This document shows, piece by piece, positions 1 to 7,189 of a stretch of 64,000 nt of DNA (the stretch's first letter is position 1; every line of letters begins with the position of its first letter). Below the pieces are notes generated by a model, which was not told the origin of the DNA, ran no database searches, and saw only the letters and a list, made by a program, of their open reading frames with translations. Location of the stretch: contig CAZEUG010000001.1 of NCBI GenBank assembly GCA_964515055.1, forward strand, positions 139,735-203,734, written 5' to 3'. The stretch comes from QAMX01 sp964515055 (GTDB taxonomy: Bacteria > Bacillota > Clostridia > Oscillospirales > QAMX01). The translations under genes were made by a program, and so were the position numbers.

Positions 1-138
1 ACGGCGAAAACGGTTCCGATGGCGCACAGAAGCGGGGAACAGGGAACCGTCCGGGGACAATGGTTCCAAACAGAGCGGCCGGGACATTTGCAGCAACGGT
101 GTGTGATGACCGGCGGAAAAATCATTCGCAGTTTTCAT
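1..138 (-). CDS. possible 5' part of a gene running off the window edge
   Basis: An open frame on the minus strand starts with ATG at 138, preceded by a GAAAGGAA Shine-Dalgarno-like stretch about 7 bases upstream. It runs 46 codons to the window edge without a stop. The predicted N-terminus begins MKTANDFSAGHH and shows no motif I recognise. A second minus-strand frame starting near 126 is also open to the edge and looks more hydrophobic at its end, so the true frame is uncertain. The position divergent from the ferredoxin gene fits a gene start, but this could equally be non-coding. Confidence 0.25.
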   Translation of the reverse strand, partial: MKTANDFSAGHHTPLLQMSRPLCLEPLSPDGSLFPASVRHRNRFRR

Positions 139-267
139 GAATATTCCTTTCGACAAAGTGTGCATCCGGCGCAGGTTTCAGCGGGTGGTATGCTTATTTT
201 GCACAGCTCGGAGAGGAAGTATACAAAATGATTTTCAAAAAGTTCCGAATTATCATGGCAGAGGGGG

Positions 268-295
268 TTGATTTTTTAGAGATTCATGGTAAAAT
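268..295 (+). promoter_or_regulatory. promoter of the ferredoxin gene
   Basis: A -35-like TTGATT (268-273) and a -10-like TAAAAT (290-295) are separated by 16 bases. They lie about 35 bases upstream of the ferredoxin start, which has a G-rich Shine-Dalgarno at 314-320. The call rests on spacing and consensus match only. Confidence 0.5.
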
Positions 296-329
296 ATAGG
301 TATCACTCTGAGATAGGGGGCTTTTATCC

Positions 330-500
330 ATGGCTTACGTTATCGGTGAAGACTGCATTTCCTGCGGCGCTTGCGAAGCAGAATGCCCGGTCTCTGCGAT
401 TTCGCAGGGCGAAGACAGATATGTCATCGATCCGGAGGTCTGCGTCGAATGCGGCGCATGCGCCGGTGTCTGCCCGGTTGATGCACCGAAGCAGCAGTAA
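330..500 (+). CDS. 2[4Fe-4S] clostridial-type ferredoxin
   Basis: Small electron carrier of 56 residues, the usual size for clostridial ferredoxins. The protein has two classic CxxCxxCxxxCP clusters: CISCGACEAECP (residues about 9-20) and CVECGACAGVCP (about 38-49), each giving three cysteines to one cubane and one to the other. The start ATG at 330 follows an AGGGGG site with about 9 bases spacing. The gene stands alone behind its own promoter. Such ferredoxins pass low-potential electrons among pyruvate:ferredoxin oxidoreductase, hydrogenase and related enzymes; the specific partner here cannot be read from the context. Confident at family level. Confidence 0.93.
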   Translation: MAYVIGEDCISCGACEAECPVSAISQGEDRYVIDPEVCVECGACAGVCPVDAPKQQ

Positions 501-599
501 TCAGCGCGACTTGCGGGGTTTACAGGGGCAGTGCGGCCAATGCCGCCTGCCCCGTCTCCGTATTCAGCCGGATTTTTTTGTCCCCTGGAGGGATTCTTT

Positions 600-1322
600 T
601 TGGAAACGTTATGGAATGGCCTGACCTTTCGCAGCCCGGCCGCCTGTCAGAGCATCACAACGGACAGCGTCCTGCTGGCGGACTTTGCCGCAGAATCGCT
701 TGATGAAAAGCGCATCCGTGCCTGCGATCTCTGCTGTGGCAGCGGGCTGATCACATTGCTGATGGCCGCCCGATGTCCGCGAGTGTCGTTTTGCGGGCTG
801 GATGTCGATCCACAGGCCTGCGCGGACTATCAACAGAACGCCGCCGACAACGGCCTGACCCATCGCATGGAGACAATCTGCACCAACCTGTCCGATGTGC
901 GCAATCGACTGCAGCCAGGCAGCTTTCAGGCCGTTGTGACCAACCCGCCGTATTTTGAACCGACTCGCGGTGCCGCCTCTCCGAACCCGGCCAGACAGCT
1001 GGCGCGGCAGGGCTGCTCGCTGAAAACGGTGCTGGCTTCGTCCGCCTACCTGCTCAACGGCCGCGGAACGCTCTTTCTGAGCTTCCCGGTTTCCCGCCTG
1101 GCCGAGCTGTTCTGTACCATGTCAGCTGCCGGAATCGAACCGAAACGGTTGCGTCTTGTCGCGCATACGGCGGAAGCCGCGCCGTCTGTTGCACTGGTCA
1201 GCGGGACCCCCGGTGCCGCTGCCGGTCTGCGCTGCGAACCGCTGCTGATATTGTATGACCGGCAGGGGCAGATGACGCCGGCCTGTGCCGCAGCCTATGG
1301 ACAAACCGGCCATGAAACATAA
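600..1322 (+). CDS. class I SAM methyltransferase, TrmN6-like (tRNA1Val adenine N6-methyltransferase family)
   Basis: Probable SAM-dependent N6-adenine methyltransferase of 240 residues. The fold signature is a glycine-rich SAM loop, DLCCGSGLITLLMA, followed by the NPPY motif (VVTNPPYF) typical of amino-methylating enzymes, both as in TrmN6/YfiC. I chose TTG at 600 because GGAGGG lies at 587-592 with 7 bases spacing and homologous sequence (ETLWNGLTF...TTDSVLLADF) begins just after it. An upstream ATG at 531 lacks a good Shine-Dalgarno. The gene is followed after 17 bases by rsmI, an arrangement common in Firmicutes, where both act on structural RNA. The substrate is inferred from family, not shown. 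Confidence 0.82.
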   Translation: METLWNGLTFRSPAACQSITTDSVLLADFAAESLDEKRIRACDLCCGSGLITLLMAARCPRVSFCGLDVDPQACADYQQNAADNGLTHRMETICTNLSDVRNRLQPGSFQAVVTNPPYFEPTRGAASPNPARQLARQGCSLKTVLASSAYLLNGRGTLFLSFPVSRLAELFCTMSAAGIEPKRLRLVAHTAEAAPSVALVSGTPGAAAGLRCEPLLILYDRQGQMTPACAAAYGQTGHET

Positions 1323-1339
1323 AAGGAGCTTGCAGCAAG

Positions 1340-2182
1340 ATGTCCTGTTTATATCTTGTGCCGACGCCGATCGGCAACCTGGAAGATATCACACTTCGAG
1401 CGCTGAATACCCTCAAAGCCGTCGATTTTATCGCGGCTGAGGATACCCGTGTGACGCAGAAGCTGCTCACACATTTTGACATTTCAAAGCCGCTTCTGAG
1501 CTGCTTTGAACACAATGAGCGGATGCGCAGCACGGAAATCGTCGCACGGATTGCCGGCGGAGAAACCTGCGCACTGGTGACCGATGCCGGAACTCCGGCC
1601 GTCAGTGATCCGGGTGAACTGCTCGTTGCGGCCTGCTATCAGGCCGGTATTCGCGTCATTCCGCTGCCCGGTCCCTGTGCCGCTGTGACGGCGCTGTCGG
1701 CCTGCGGCCTGCCCACCGGCCGCTTTTGCTTTGAAGGGTTTCTGGCGGTCAATAAAAAGAGCCGACGGGAGCGCCTGAATGCGCTGAAAACGGAAACACG
1801 GACGATGATTTTCTATGAAGCACCGCATAAGCTCCCCTATACGCTCCGTGATCTGGCCGAGGCCTTCGGCAATCGGCGCGTCACACTGTGCCGGGAGCTG
1901 ACCAAGATCTATGAGGAACTGATCCGCACCACACTGCCGGAAGCGGCAGAACGCTATGCGGAGGACGGCAGCTGCAAGGCGAAGGGCGAATTTGTCCTGA
2001 TCGTCGAAGGGCTCGATGCGGAGCAGCTGGCTGCGCCGGGCGTGGAAACGCTGGATTTGACGCAGGATGTCCAGACGATTGTGTCTGAAGCGAAGCGCGC
2101 CGGTATTTCGAGAAATGAGGCGTATCGGGCAGCACTGCGCGAAAAGAAACGGCAGCAGAAAGCTCAGGAGTCCGATTTCTAA
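1340..2182 (+). CDS. rsmI: 16S rRNA (cytidine(1402)-2'-O)-methyltransferase
   Basis: RsmI uses SAM to 2'-O-methylate C1402 in the decoding centre of 16S rRNA. The 280-residue length is normal for the family. Visible hallmarks are the N-terminal LVPTPIGNLEDITLRAL, AEDTR near residue 35, a GTPAVSDPG segment near residue 85, and PLPGPCA shortly after, which together form the tetrapyrrole-methylase-like SAM pocket. An AAAAGGAG site precedes the ATG. The gene probably shares a transcript with the upstream methyltransferase and the PHP hydrolase 41 bases downstream. Confidence 0.95.
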   Translation: MSCLYLVPTPIGNLEDITLRALNTLKAVDFIAAEDTRVTQKLLTHFDISKPLLSCFEHNERMRSTEIVARIAGGETCALVTDAGTPAVSDPGELLVAACYQAGIRVIPLPGPCAAVTALSACGLPTGRFCFEGFLAVNKKSRRERLNALKTETRTMIFYEAPHKLPYTLRDLAEAFGNRRVTLCRELTKIYEELIRTTLPEAAERYAEDGSCKAKGEFVLIVEGLDAEQLAAPGVETLDLTQDVQTIVSEAKRAGISRNEAYRAALREKKRQQKAQESDF

Positions 2183-2223
2183 GGAAACAAGACGAAACTT
2201 GTCGAAAAAGGAGACTTTCAACC

Positions 2224-3135
2224 ATGAAACTGCAACAATTGGCGTTTTCTCAGGCTGGAACACTGCTGAAAGGCAATCTGCATACGCATACCACGCGCTC
2301 GGACGGCGCACTGTCCCCGGAGGAGACGATTCAAATTTATGAAGACAAGGGCTTTGATTTTCTTGCGCTGACCGATCATCGACTGTACAACCGCCAGCCT
2401 GCACCGCAGGGGAGTCGTCTGCTGCTCCTGCCCGGTATGGAGCTGGACGCCACCGTCCCGGATACTCCGGTTCACTGCCTCCATCTTGTTTCGATCGGCT
2501 CCGATACACAGAATGCATTTCAACAGGATCAGACCTTCCGCTCAGAACGGGTCACACAACTCAGCGATGCACAGCATTGGATCGATGAAATCCTGGCCGC
2601 CAACAATCTGCCGATCGTGTGCCATCCGGAATGGAGCGGGATGGGGTATTCGGAGGTCTCCGCGCTGCAGCGGTTTAGCCTCATGGAAATCTGGAATTCC
2701 GGGTGCGCGCTCGACTGTATGCTCGACCGCAACGCTGCCTACTGGGATGAACTGCTGAACGATGGCCGCATCGTCTACGGCGTCGCAACAGATGACTGCC
2801 ACGCGGTTTCGCATATGGGCGTCGGTGCTGTGTATGTGCGCGCCGAAAGAACGACCGAATCGATCGTGGAAGCGCTGAAAAACGGCGCATTCTACGCATC
2901 GTGCGGCCCGAAAATCGAGGATTTCTATGTGGAAGACGGGGAAGCGCACATTCGCTGCTCCGAGGCCGTCTGCATTCGCTTCCGGCATTTCCGCTGGCCT
3001 GCCCATGTCTGCATGGGAACCCGCCTGACGGAGGCGTCTGTGCGGCTGCCGGAATCGATTCGCTATATCCGCGCAGAGGTCTATGATGATCAGGGGCGCT
3101 GCGCCTGGACGAACCCGATTTTTCTCGATCGCTGA
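2224..3135 (+). CDS. PHP domain-containing metal-dependent hydrolase
   Basis: 303-residue protein with a PHP (polymerase and histidinol phosphatase) domain. It starts with the metal-binding motif NLHTHTTRSDG (residues about 18-28) and continues with LALTDHR near residue 48, a mid-domain CHPEW and a late ATDDCH motif, which supply the His/Asp ligands of a di- or trinuclear metal site. The C-terminal 80 residues form a beta-rich tail as in CehA/McbA-like hydrolases. Natural substrates of this branch are poorly known; phosphoesterase activity on a nucleotide or sugar phosphate is plausible. A strong Shine-Dalgarno (AAAAGGAG) lies upstream, and the unit ends at a convergent terminator. Confidence 0.85.
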   Translation: MKLQQLAFSQAGTLLKGNLHTHTTRSDGALSPEETIQIYEDKGFDFLALTDHRLYNRQPAPQGSRLLLLPGMELDATVPDTPVHCLHLVSIGSDTQNAFQQDQTFRSERVTQLSDAQHWIDEILAANNLPIVCHPEWSGMGYSEVSALQRFSLMEIWNSGCALDCMLDRNAAYWDELLNDGRIVYGVATDDCHAVSHMGVGAVYVRAERTTESIVEALKNGAFYASCGPKIEDFYVEDGEAHIRCSEAVCIRFRHFRWPAHVCMGTRLTEASVRLPESIRYIRAEVYDDQGRCAWTNPIFLDR

Positions 3136-3154
3136 ACCGACCAAACAACATGAA

Positions 3155-3200
3155 AACCGCCGATGCACATGGATTCCATGCACATCGGCGGTTGTTTTTT
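3155..3200. terminator. bidirectional intrinsic terminator between convergent genes
   Basis: A 19-base-pair stem with two adjacent internal mismatches (left arm 3155-3173, right arm 3174-3192) is followed by a T-rich tail on the plus strand. On the minus strand the stem is followed by TTTT. It lies between the PHP gene and the convergent Gfo/Idh/MocA gene and can serve both. Confidence 0.85.
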
Positions 3201-3246
3201 GCTCAAAAGTTTCGATTTGAAAGAAAATGCAGACTGCCCGAACGTT

Positions 3247-4236
3247 TCAGAAGGCTTCAGCCGCCTGTTGCGCCAGCAGCGCAAAACGGGTGGCGGCAAT
3301 GCTGTCCGCGGTGGAAATCAGCGAGGAATACGACCAGTCGGCCATTTTGGCAAGTGCATCCTCTTCACAGGTACAGGGCGGTTCGATCAGCTCCAGCAGA
3401 CGCTCCGGCTCGGTATCTGTACAAATCCGAACCGATGCATCAACCGTGGAGATGGCCAGAAAGCCACGCGTCCCGGTGAGGAAAAACTGAACATCCCCGT
3501 GTGCGCGATACGCATCCGGCGTCAGCCAGTTGACCTCGATGGAGGCTGTTCCGCCGTGACTCATTTCAAACAGCGCAATGCCGTTGTCACAGAAATCGGT
3601 CAGCTGCGGGAAGCGGGCGTTGGAAACGTGCGCAGCCAGCACACGGCGCATCTCCCGACCACTGAAATAGCAGGCCAGATCGATGTCGTGTACGGCGAGA
3701 TCGTTCAGAATGCCGCCGTACTGCGCGCGGTGAAACATCCAGTCCGGGCGATTCTCCGGACGGAGGCGATGCGGCCGACAAAGATGCTGCTGCACCACCT
3801 CACCGATGGCACCGCGGGCAATCCACTGCCGCGCCGTATAGATGGGCGGACTGTAACGCTCCGTGAGCAGGAGAAAGAGCGGCGCACCGGTTGCGGCGGC
3901 AGCCGCTTCAATCTGCGCAAGCTCCTCCAGAGAGACGGCCATCGGCTTGTCTGTGATTACGCCGAGACCGGCGGACAGCGCCCGCACGATATAGTCGGCT
4001 TTGCAGCTGTTGACCGCCGCAGTCAGCAACACGTCGGCACCGGCCTGCAGGAGCGCATCGAAGGAATCCAGACAGGGAGCACCGAACCGGTCAGCCGCAG
4101 CCACGGCACGGGCGGGGTCTTCACCGTCAAAGAAGCCAACCGGCTCAACGCGCCCGGTTCGACACGCGTTTTCCAGAAAAGACAGGCCGTGCGGATGCGC
4201 AAGACCTGCGACAGCAATTCGAATCATCTTACTCAT
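3247..4236 (-). CDS. Gfo/Idh/MocA family NAD(P)-dependent oxidoreductase
   Basis: 329-residue oxidoreductase with an N-terminal Rossmann fold. The dinucleotide loop is an unusual VAGLAHPHG rather than the standard GxGxxG; the family landmark near residue 100 is intact (GVITDKPMAVS, matching the EKP-type motif with D in place of E). The second domain holds GGILNDLAVHDIDLACYF, the conserved D/H-bearing substrate helix. Family members oxidise or reduce sugars, inositols or their derivatives with NAD(P). The start codon overlaps the stop of homoserine dehydrogenase (TAATG), so the two are translationally coupled, an unexpected pairing. Exact substrate unknown. Confidence 0.88.
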   Translation of the reverse strand: MSKMIRIAVAGLAHPHGLSFLENACRTGRVEPVGFFDGEDPARAVAAADRFGAPCLDSFDALLQAGADVLLTAAVNSCKADYIVRALSAGLGVITDKPMAVSLEELAQIEAAAAATGAPLFLLLTERYSPPIYTARQWIARGAIGEVVQQHLCRPHRLRPENRPDWMFHRAQYGGILNDLAVHDIDLACYFSGREMRRVLAAHVSNARFPQLTDFCDNGIALFEMSHGGTASIEVNWLTPDAYRAHGDVQFFLTGTRGFLAISTVDASVRICTDTEPERLLELIEPPCTCEEDALAKMADWSYSSLISTADSIAATRFALLAQQAAEAF

Positions 4237-5480
4237 TACAAAAGCATCAGCTTGTTCCGGACGACGGCTTCGCCGCAGCGCTCATCGAGTAGCGTGAGCT
4301 TCTGCAGGAGCGATTCCTCCGCGATCATTGGCGTGATCAGTGCGCCGTCGGCGGCGCCAACCTTCGCGCTTTCCACCGGTGTGATCTCACCGAACAGCTC
4401 ACGCGCCGCAGAGAGCACCGCTTCGATATCCTCCGCATGGAAGCGGATGCAGTACTGATGCTCGACCAGACGGCAGTTGGCGATCCGCTCCGGCTCCGCA
4501 TCGGTCCAGTCCATCCACTTGCGGGCGCGGCTGTGCTTGGCTGCGTCGATGACATCGGCCACAATGGCGCTGGCCGTCGGCTGCTTGCCTGCGCCGCGGC
4601 CATAGAACATGACCTCGTCCACCGAGTCACCCTTGACAATGATGCCGTTGAATACATCGTCAATCGCGGAGAGCGGGCACTCCGACGGGATCATATACGG
4701 TGCAACGGACAGGTAAATCTGATCGTTTTCGAGCCGCTTGGCACGGCCGAGCAGCTTGATTTTCCGACCGATGGCATCGCCGAATGCAATGTCCTCCGGC
4801 GCAATGTGCTGAATGCCCTCCACGCGAACCATTTCCGGATAGACGTGGAAGCCGAATGCGAGCGCACTCAGAATGCAGATCTTGCGGCAGGCATCATGCC
4901 CCTCAATGTCGGCGGTCGGATTGGCCTCCGCATAGCCGAGGGACTGCGCCTCCTTCAGGGCTTCGTCAAAGGTAAGCCCTGCCTTGATCATGCGCGTGAG
5001 AATGTAGTTGGTGGTGCCGTTCAGAATGCCGTAGATTTCCGTGATGACGTTGGCCGCCAGACACTGGTTGATCGGACGGATGACGGGAATTCCACCGCCG
5101 ACAGAGGCCTCAAAGAGATAGTTGACATTTTTGTCTGCGGCAATGGCGAAAAACTCCACCGCATGACGCGCAACCAGCTCCTTGTTGGAGGTGACGACGT
5201 TTTTTCCGGCGAGCAGCGCACGCTTCGTGAATTCGTAAGCAACGCCGCAGCCGCCGATTGTTTCGACAACGGTTGTCACTTCGGGGTCATTTTCAATGAC
5301 CGAAAAATCGTGAATCATGCGATCACGATAGGGACTGTCCGGAAAATCACGGACATCCAGAATGTATTTCAGAACAATATCCTGTCCGGCACGCGCCGAA
5401 ATCATTTTCTGATGCTGAACGAGAATATCTGCAACGCCGCTGCCAACGACGCCATAACCCATAATTGCAACACCGGCCAC
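4236..5480 (-). CDS. hom: homoserine dehydrogenase
   Basis: Reduces aspartate semialdehyde to homoserine at the branch to threonine and methionine. The 414 residues show the Rossmann start MAGVAIMGYGVVGSGV, the SNKELVA segment near residue 100, the catalytic-domain signature GGGIPVIRPI then GILNGTTNYILTRM, and the ANPTADIEGHDACRK motif. The last 70 residues match a C-terminal ACT domain, usually the site of threonine feedback. Translation starts at GTG with GGAGTG 7-8 bases upstream. A canonical minus-strand promoter lies at 5564-5592. No thrC or thrB follows; the downstream partner is a Gfo/Idh/MocA enzyme. Confidence 0.95.
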   Translation of the reverse strand: MAGVAIMGYGVVGSGVADILVQHQKMISARAGQDIVLKYILDVRDFPDSPYRDRMIHDFSVIENDPEVTTVVETIGGCGVAYEFTKRALLAGKNVVTSNKELVARHAVEFFAIAADKNVNYLFEASVGGGIPVIRPINQCLAANVITEIYGILNGTTNYILTRMIKAGLTFDEALKEAQSLGYAEANPTADIEGHDACRKICILSALAFGFHVYPEMVRVEGIQHIAPEDIAFGDAIGRKIKLLGRAKRLENDQIYLSVAPYMIPSECPLSAIDDVFNGIIVKGDSVDEVMFYGRGAGKQPTASAIVADVIDAAKHSRARKWMDWTDAEPERIANCRLVEHQYCIRFHAEDIEAVLSAARELFGEITPVESAKVGAADGALITPMIAEESLLQKLTLLDERCGEAVVRNKLMLL

Positions 5481-5563
5481 TTTGGTTCACTCCTTAAAAA
5501 AGATCAATCTGATATGTACAGGTCGGGCAGCTGCATCAATCGAAAGACAGCTGCATACTGTCT

Positions 5564-5592
5564 ATTATACCATATCGAAAGAAATATCACAA
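5564..5592 (-). promoter_or_regulatory. promoter of hom
   Basis: On the minus strand, TTGTGA (5592-5587) and TATAAT (5569-5564) are separated by 17 bases, about 85 bases upstream of the hom GTG. Reasonable sigma-A match. Confidence 0.65.
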
Positions 5593-5621
5593 GCCAAAAA
5601 ACAGCTTTTTTTGCAGACCTC

Positions 5622-5650
5622 TTTCCTTTTATTGGAAAATGCGGTATAAT
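5622..5650 (+). promoter_or_regulatory. promoter of the small membrane protein gene
   Basis: A perfect -10 TATAAT at 5645-5650 has a weak -35 (TTTCCT, 5622-5627) at 17 bases. The -10 is 26 bases before the start codon. Confidence 0.5.
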
Positions 5651-5676
5651 AAACGCATCTGAATGGAGGGAATGCA

Positions 5677-6207
5677 ATGAAACTTCGCGAAGACTTCAAA
5701 GATATACAGCTCTGGCTCAGCACCGTCGTGACGCTGATCTGGACGGCTGTGTGCGTTTTGGTGTCTGTTTTTCTGACAAGTGTGCTGCTGCCGCTCGTTT
5801 TTGGGGATGCTCTCGATCAGGCTGCCCATCAGGGCGGCGGGAAAGCACTGGTGCAGCAGATTCTGGAGGGTGTCAGCTTCCTGCTGCTGTTTGTGTCGCT
5901 GGCCGTCTGTGCGTTTCTTCGGGGAAAACGGCGGACGAAACGCGTCAAACCCTCCAAAGAGGTGTTCTTCCGCGGCGTCTGCATCGCTACGGCGATTCTG
6001 ATTCTTCCGGCACTGCTGCTGATGAATCTGACGGATCCGACCGACAACAAAACACTGCTGTTTCTCTATCTGCCATATGTCTGCCTGACGGAGGGGCTGG
6101 GCTTTACACAGCTTTCGCTTCTGGCAACGGCCTTTCTGACCGCCGGGGTGCAGTATTACACCTATTGGCTCGGGACGGTGCTGCGCCGGCGACGTGATGA
6201 CGTCTGA
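5677..6207 (+). CDS. predicted four-helix membrane protein of unknown function
   Basis: 176 residues with four strongly hydrophobic segments at about residues 13-41, 66-85, 100-118 and 127-158, and a basic loop (RGKRRTKRVKPSK) between the second and third. The C-terminus ends in RRRRDDV, suggesting a cytoplasmic tail by the positive-inside rule. I recognise no family or catalytic motif. A GGAGGG-type Shine-Dalgarno precedes the ATG. It has its own promoter and is followed by uppP, which is also separately promoted, so a functional link to the cell envelope is only a guess. Confidence 0.75.
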   Translation: MKLREDFKDIQLWLSTVVTLIWTAVCVLVSVFLTSVLLPLVFGDALDQAAHQGGGKALVQQILEGVSFLLLFVSLAVCAFLRGKRRTKRVKPSKEVFFRGVCIATAILILPALLLMNLTDPTDNKTLLFLYLPYVCLTEGLGFTQLSLLATAFLTAGVQYYTYWLGTVLRRRRDDV

Positions 6208-6220
6208 GGGCAAAAAGGAT

Positions 6221-6249
6221 TTGAAATCCGGGCAGGAGTATGATATAAT
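6221..6249 (+). promoter_or_regulatory. promoter of uppP
   Basis: TTGAAA (6221-6226), 17 bases, TATAAT (6244-6249). About 73 bases upstream of the UppP start. Confidence 0.7.
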
Positions 6250-6322
6250 AGAATAGGTGTGGCAGCGGTATGCAGGAATCATCCGTCCCCGACAGTTTTC
6301 ATGTCGTTTCAGGAGGGATTTG

Positions 6323-7138
6323 ATGTCACTGTCTCATGCGCTGCTTTTTGGCCTCGTTCAGGGGTTGACGGAGTTTTTGCCGGTATCCAGCTCCGCCCAT
6401 CTTGCTGTTGTTGCACTGCTGATACAAGGCGACACGTCGCTGGCTTTTTCCGTCCTGCTGCACACGGCGACACTGCTCGTCGTCTGCACCGTGTATCGCC
6501 GCGATGTTGCCGTCCTGCTGCGCGCCGGGCTGCGTCTGCCGTTCCGTCGCACCCCGCAGGACGCGGCGGACAGGCGAATGCTGAATCGATTGCTGCTGTC
6601 GCTTCTCCCGCTGCTTCCGGCGGTTCTTGTTCGAGATGCAATCGAAGCGGCCGCATCAAAACCGTGGATGCTGGCACTGGCTCTGTGCGGAACGGCGATG
6701 CTGCTCTGCCTGGCGGACAGGTGCCAAAATGGCACCAAAACCATCGCGGAGATGACGGTGCGCGATGCGCTGGTGATCGGCGCGGCGCAGCTGCTGGCGG
6801 TGGTGCCCGGCCTGTCGCGCTCCGGCCTCACGCTGACGGCCGCCCTGCTCTGCGGGCTCCGAACGGACGATGCCGTCCGCTATTCCTTTCTGCTCAGCCT
6901 GCCGACCGTGCTGGCGGCGGCTGTCCTCGAAGGCGGGGACCTGCTGCATACCGGGCCGGAACCGGGCATCATCGCGGGCTGCATGGTTGGCTTTGCAGCA
7001 GCGGCGGTATCGGGCTTTCTCTCCATCCGGCTGCTGAAAAAGGCCGTGCGGGTTGGCCGACTGAAGCTCTTTGCGCTGTATTGCGCGGCATTGGCGGCGG
7101 GGCTCTTTCTTTCCGAATACATCGGATCATTTTTTTGA
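6323..7138 (+). CDS. uppP: undecaprenyl-diphosphatase (bacitracin-resistance type)
   Basis: Integral membrane enzyme that dephosphorylates undecaprenyl pyrophosphate to recycle the lipid carrier of cell-wall synthesis. The 271-residue protein has both family signatures: GLVQGLTEFLPVSSSAHL at the N-terminus (catalytic Glu and Ser region) and PGLSRSGLTL near residue 168 (catalytic Arg), in a mostly hydrophobic polytopic protein. The start at 6323 is chosen for its AGGAGGG site 6 bases upstream and because the family starts here; an in-frame ATG at 6257 would add 22 unrelated residues. It conveys bacitracin tolerance in other bacteria. Confidence 0.94.
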   Translation: MSLSHALLFGLVQGLTEFLPVSSSAHLAVVALLIQGDTSLAFSVLLHTATLLVVCTVYRRDVAVLLRAGLRLPFRRTPQDAADRRMLNRLLLSLLPLLPAVLVRDAIEAAASKPWMLALALCGTAMLLCLADRCQNGTKTIAEMTVRDALVIGAAQLLAVVPGLSRSGLTLTAALLCGLRTDDAVRYSFLLSLPTVLAAAVLEGGDLLHTGPEPGIIAGCMVGFAAAAVSGFLSIRLLKKAVRVGRLKLFALYCAALAAGLFLSEYIGSFF

Positions 7139-7189
7139 TCGTTTTCGATTTTTTCTCCATATTTTCTCATACAAAGGTGGGAGCAGGCT

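Noticed and set aside
19..231. 70-codon plus-strand ORF at the window start
   Set aside because: No Shine-Dalgarno, no known motif, unlike local codon use; a minus-strand partial frame is at least as plausible.
4437..6197. 586-codon plus-strand frame across hom and the membrane-protein gene
   Set aside because: Overlaps hom on the opposite strand and then runs through the promoter region and another gene in a different frame; no Shine-Dalgarno and no family motif.
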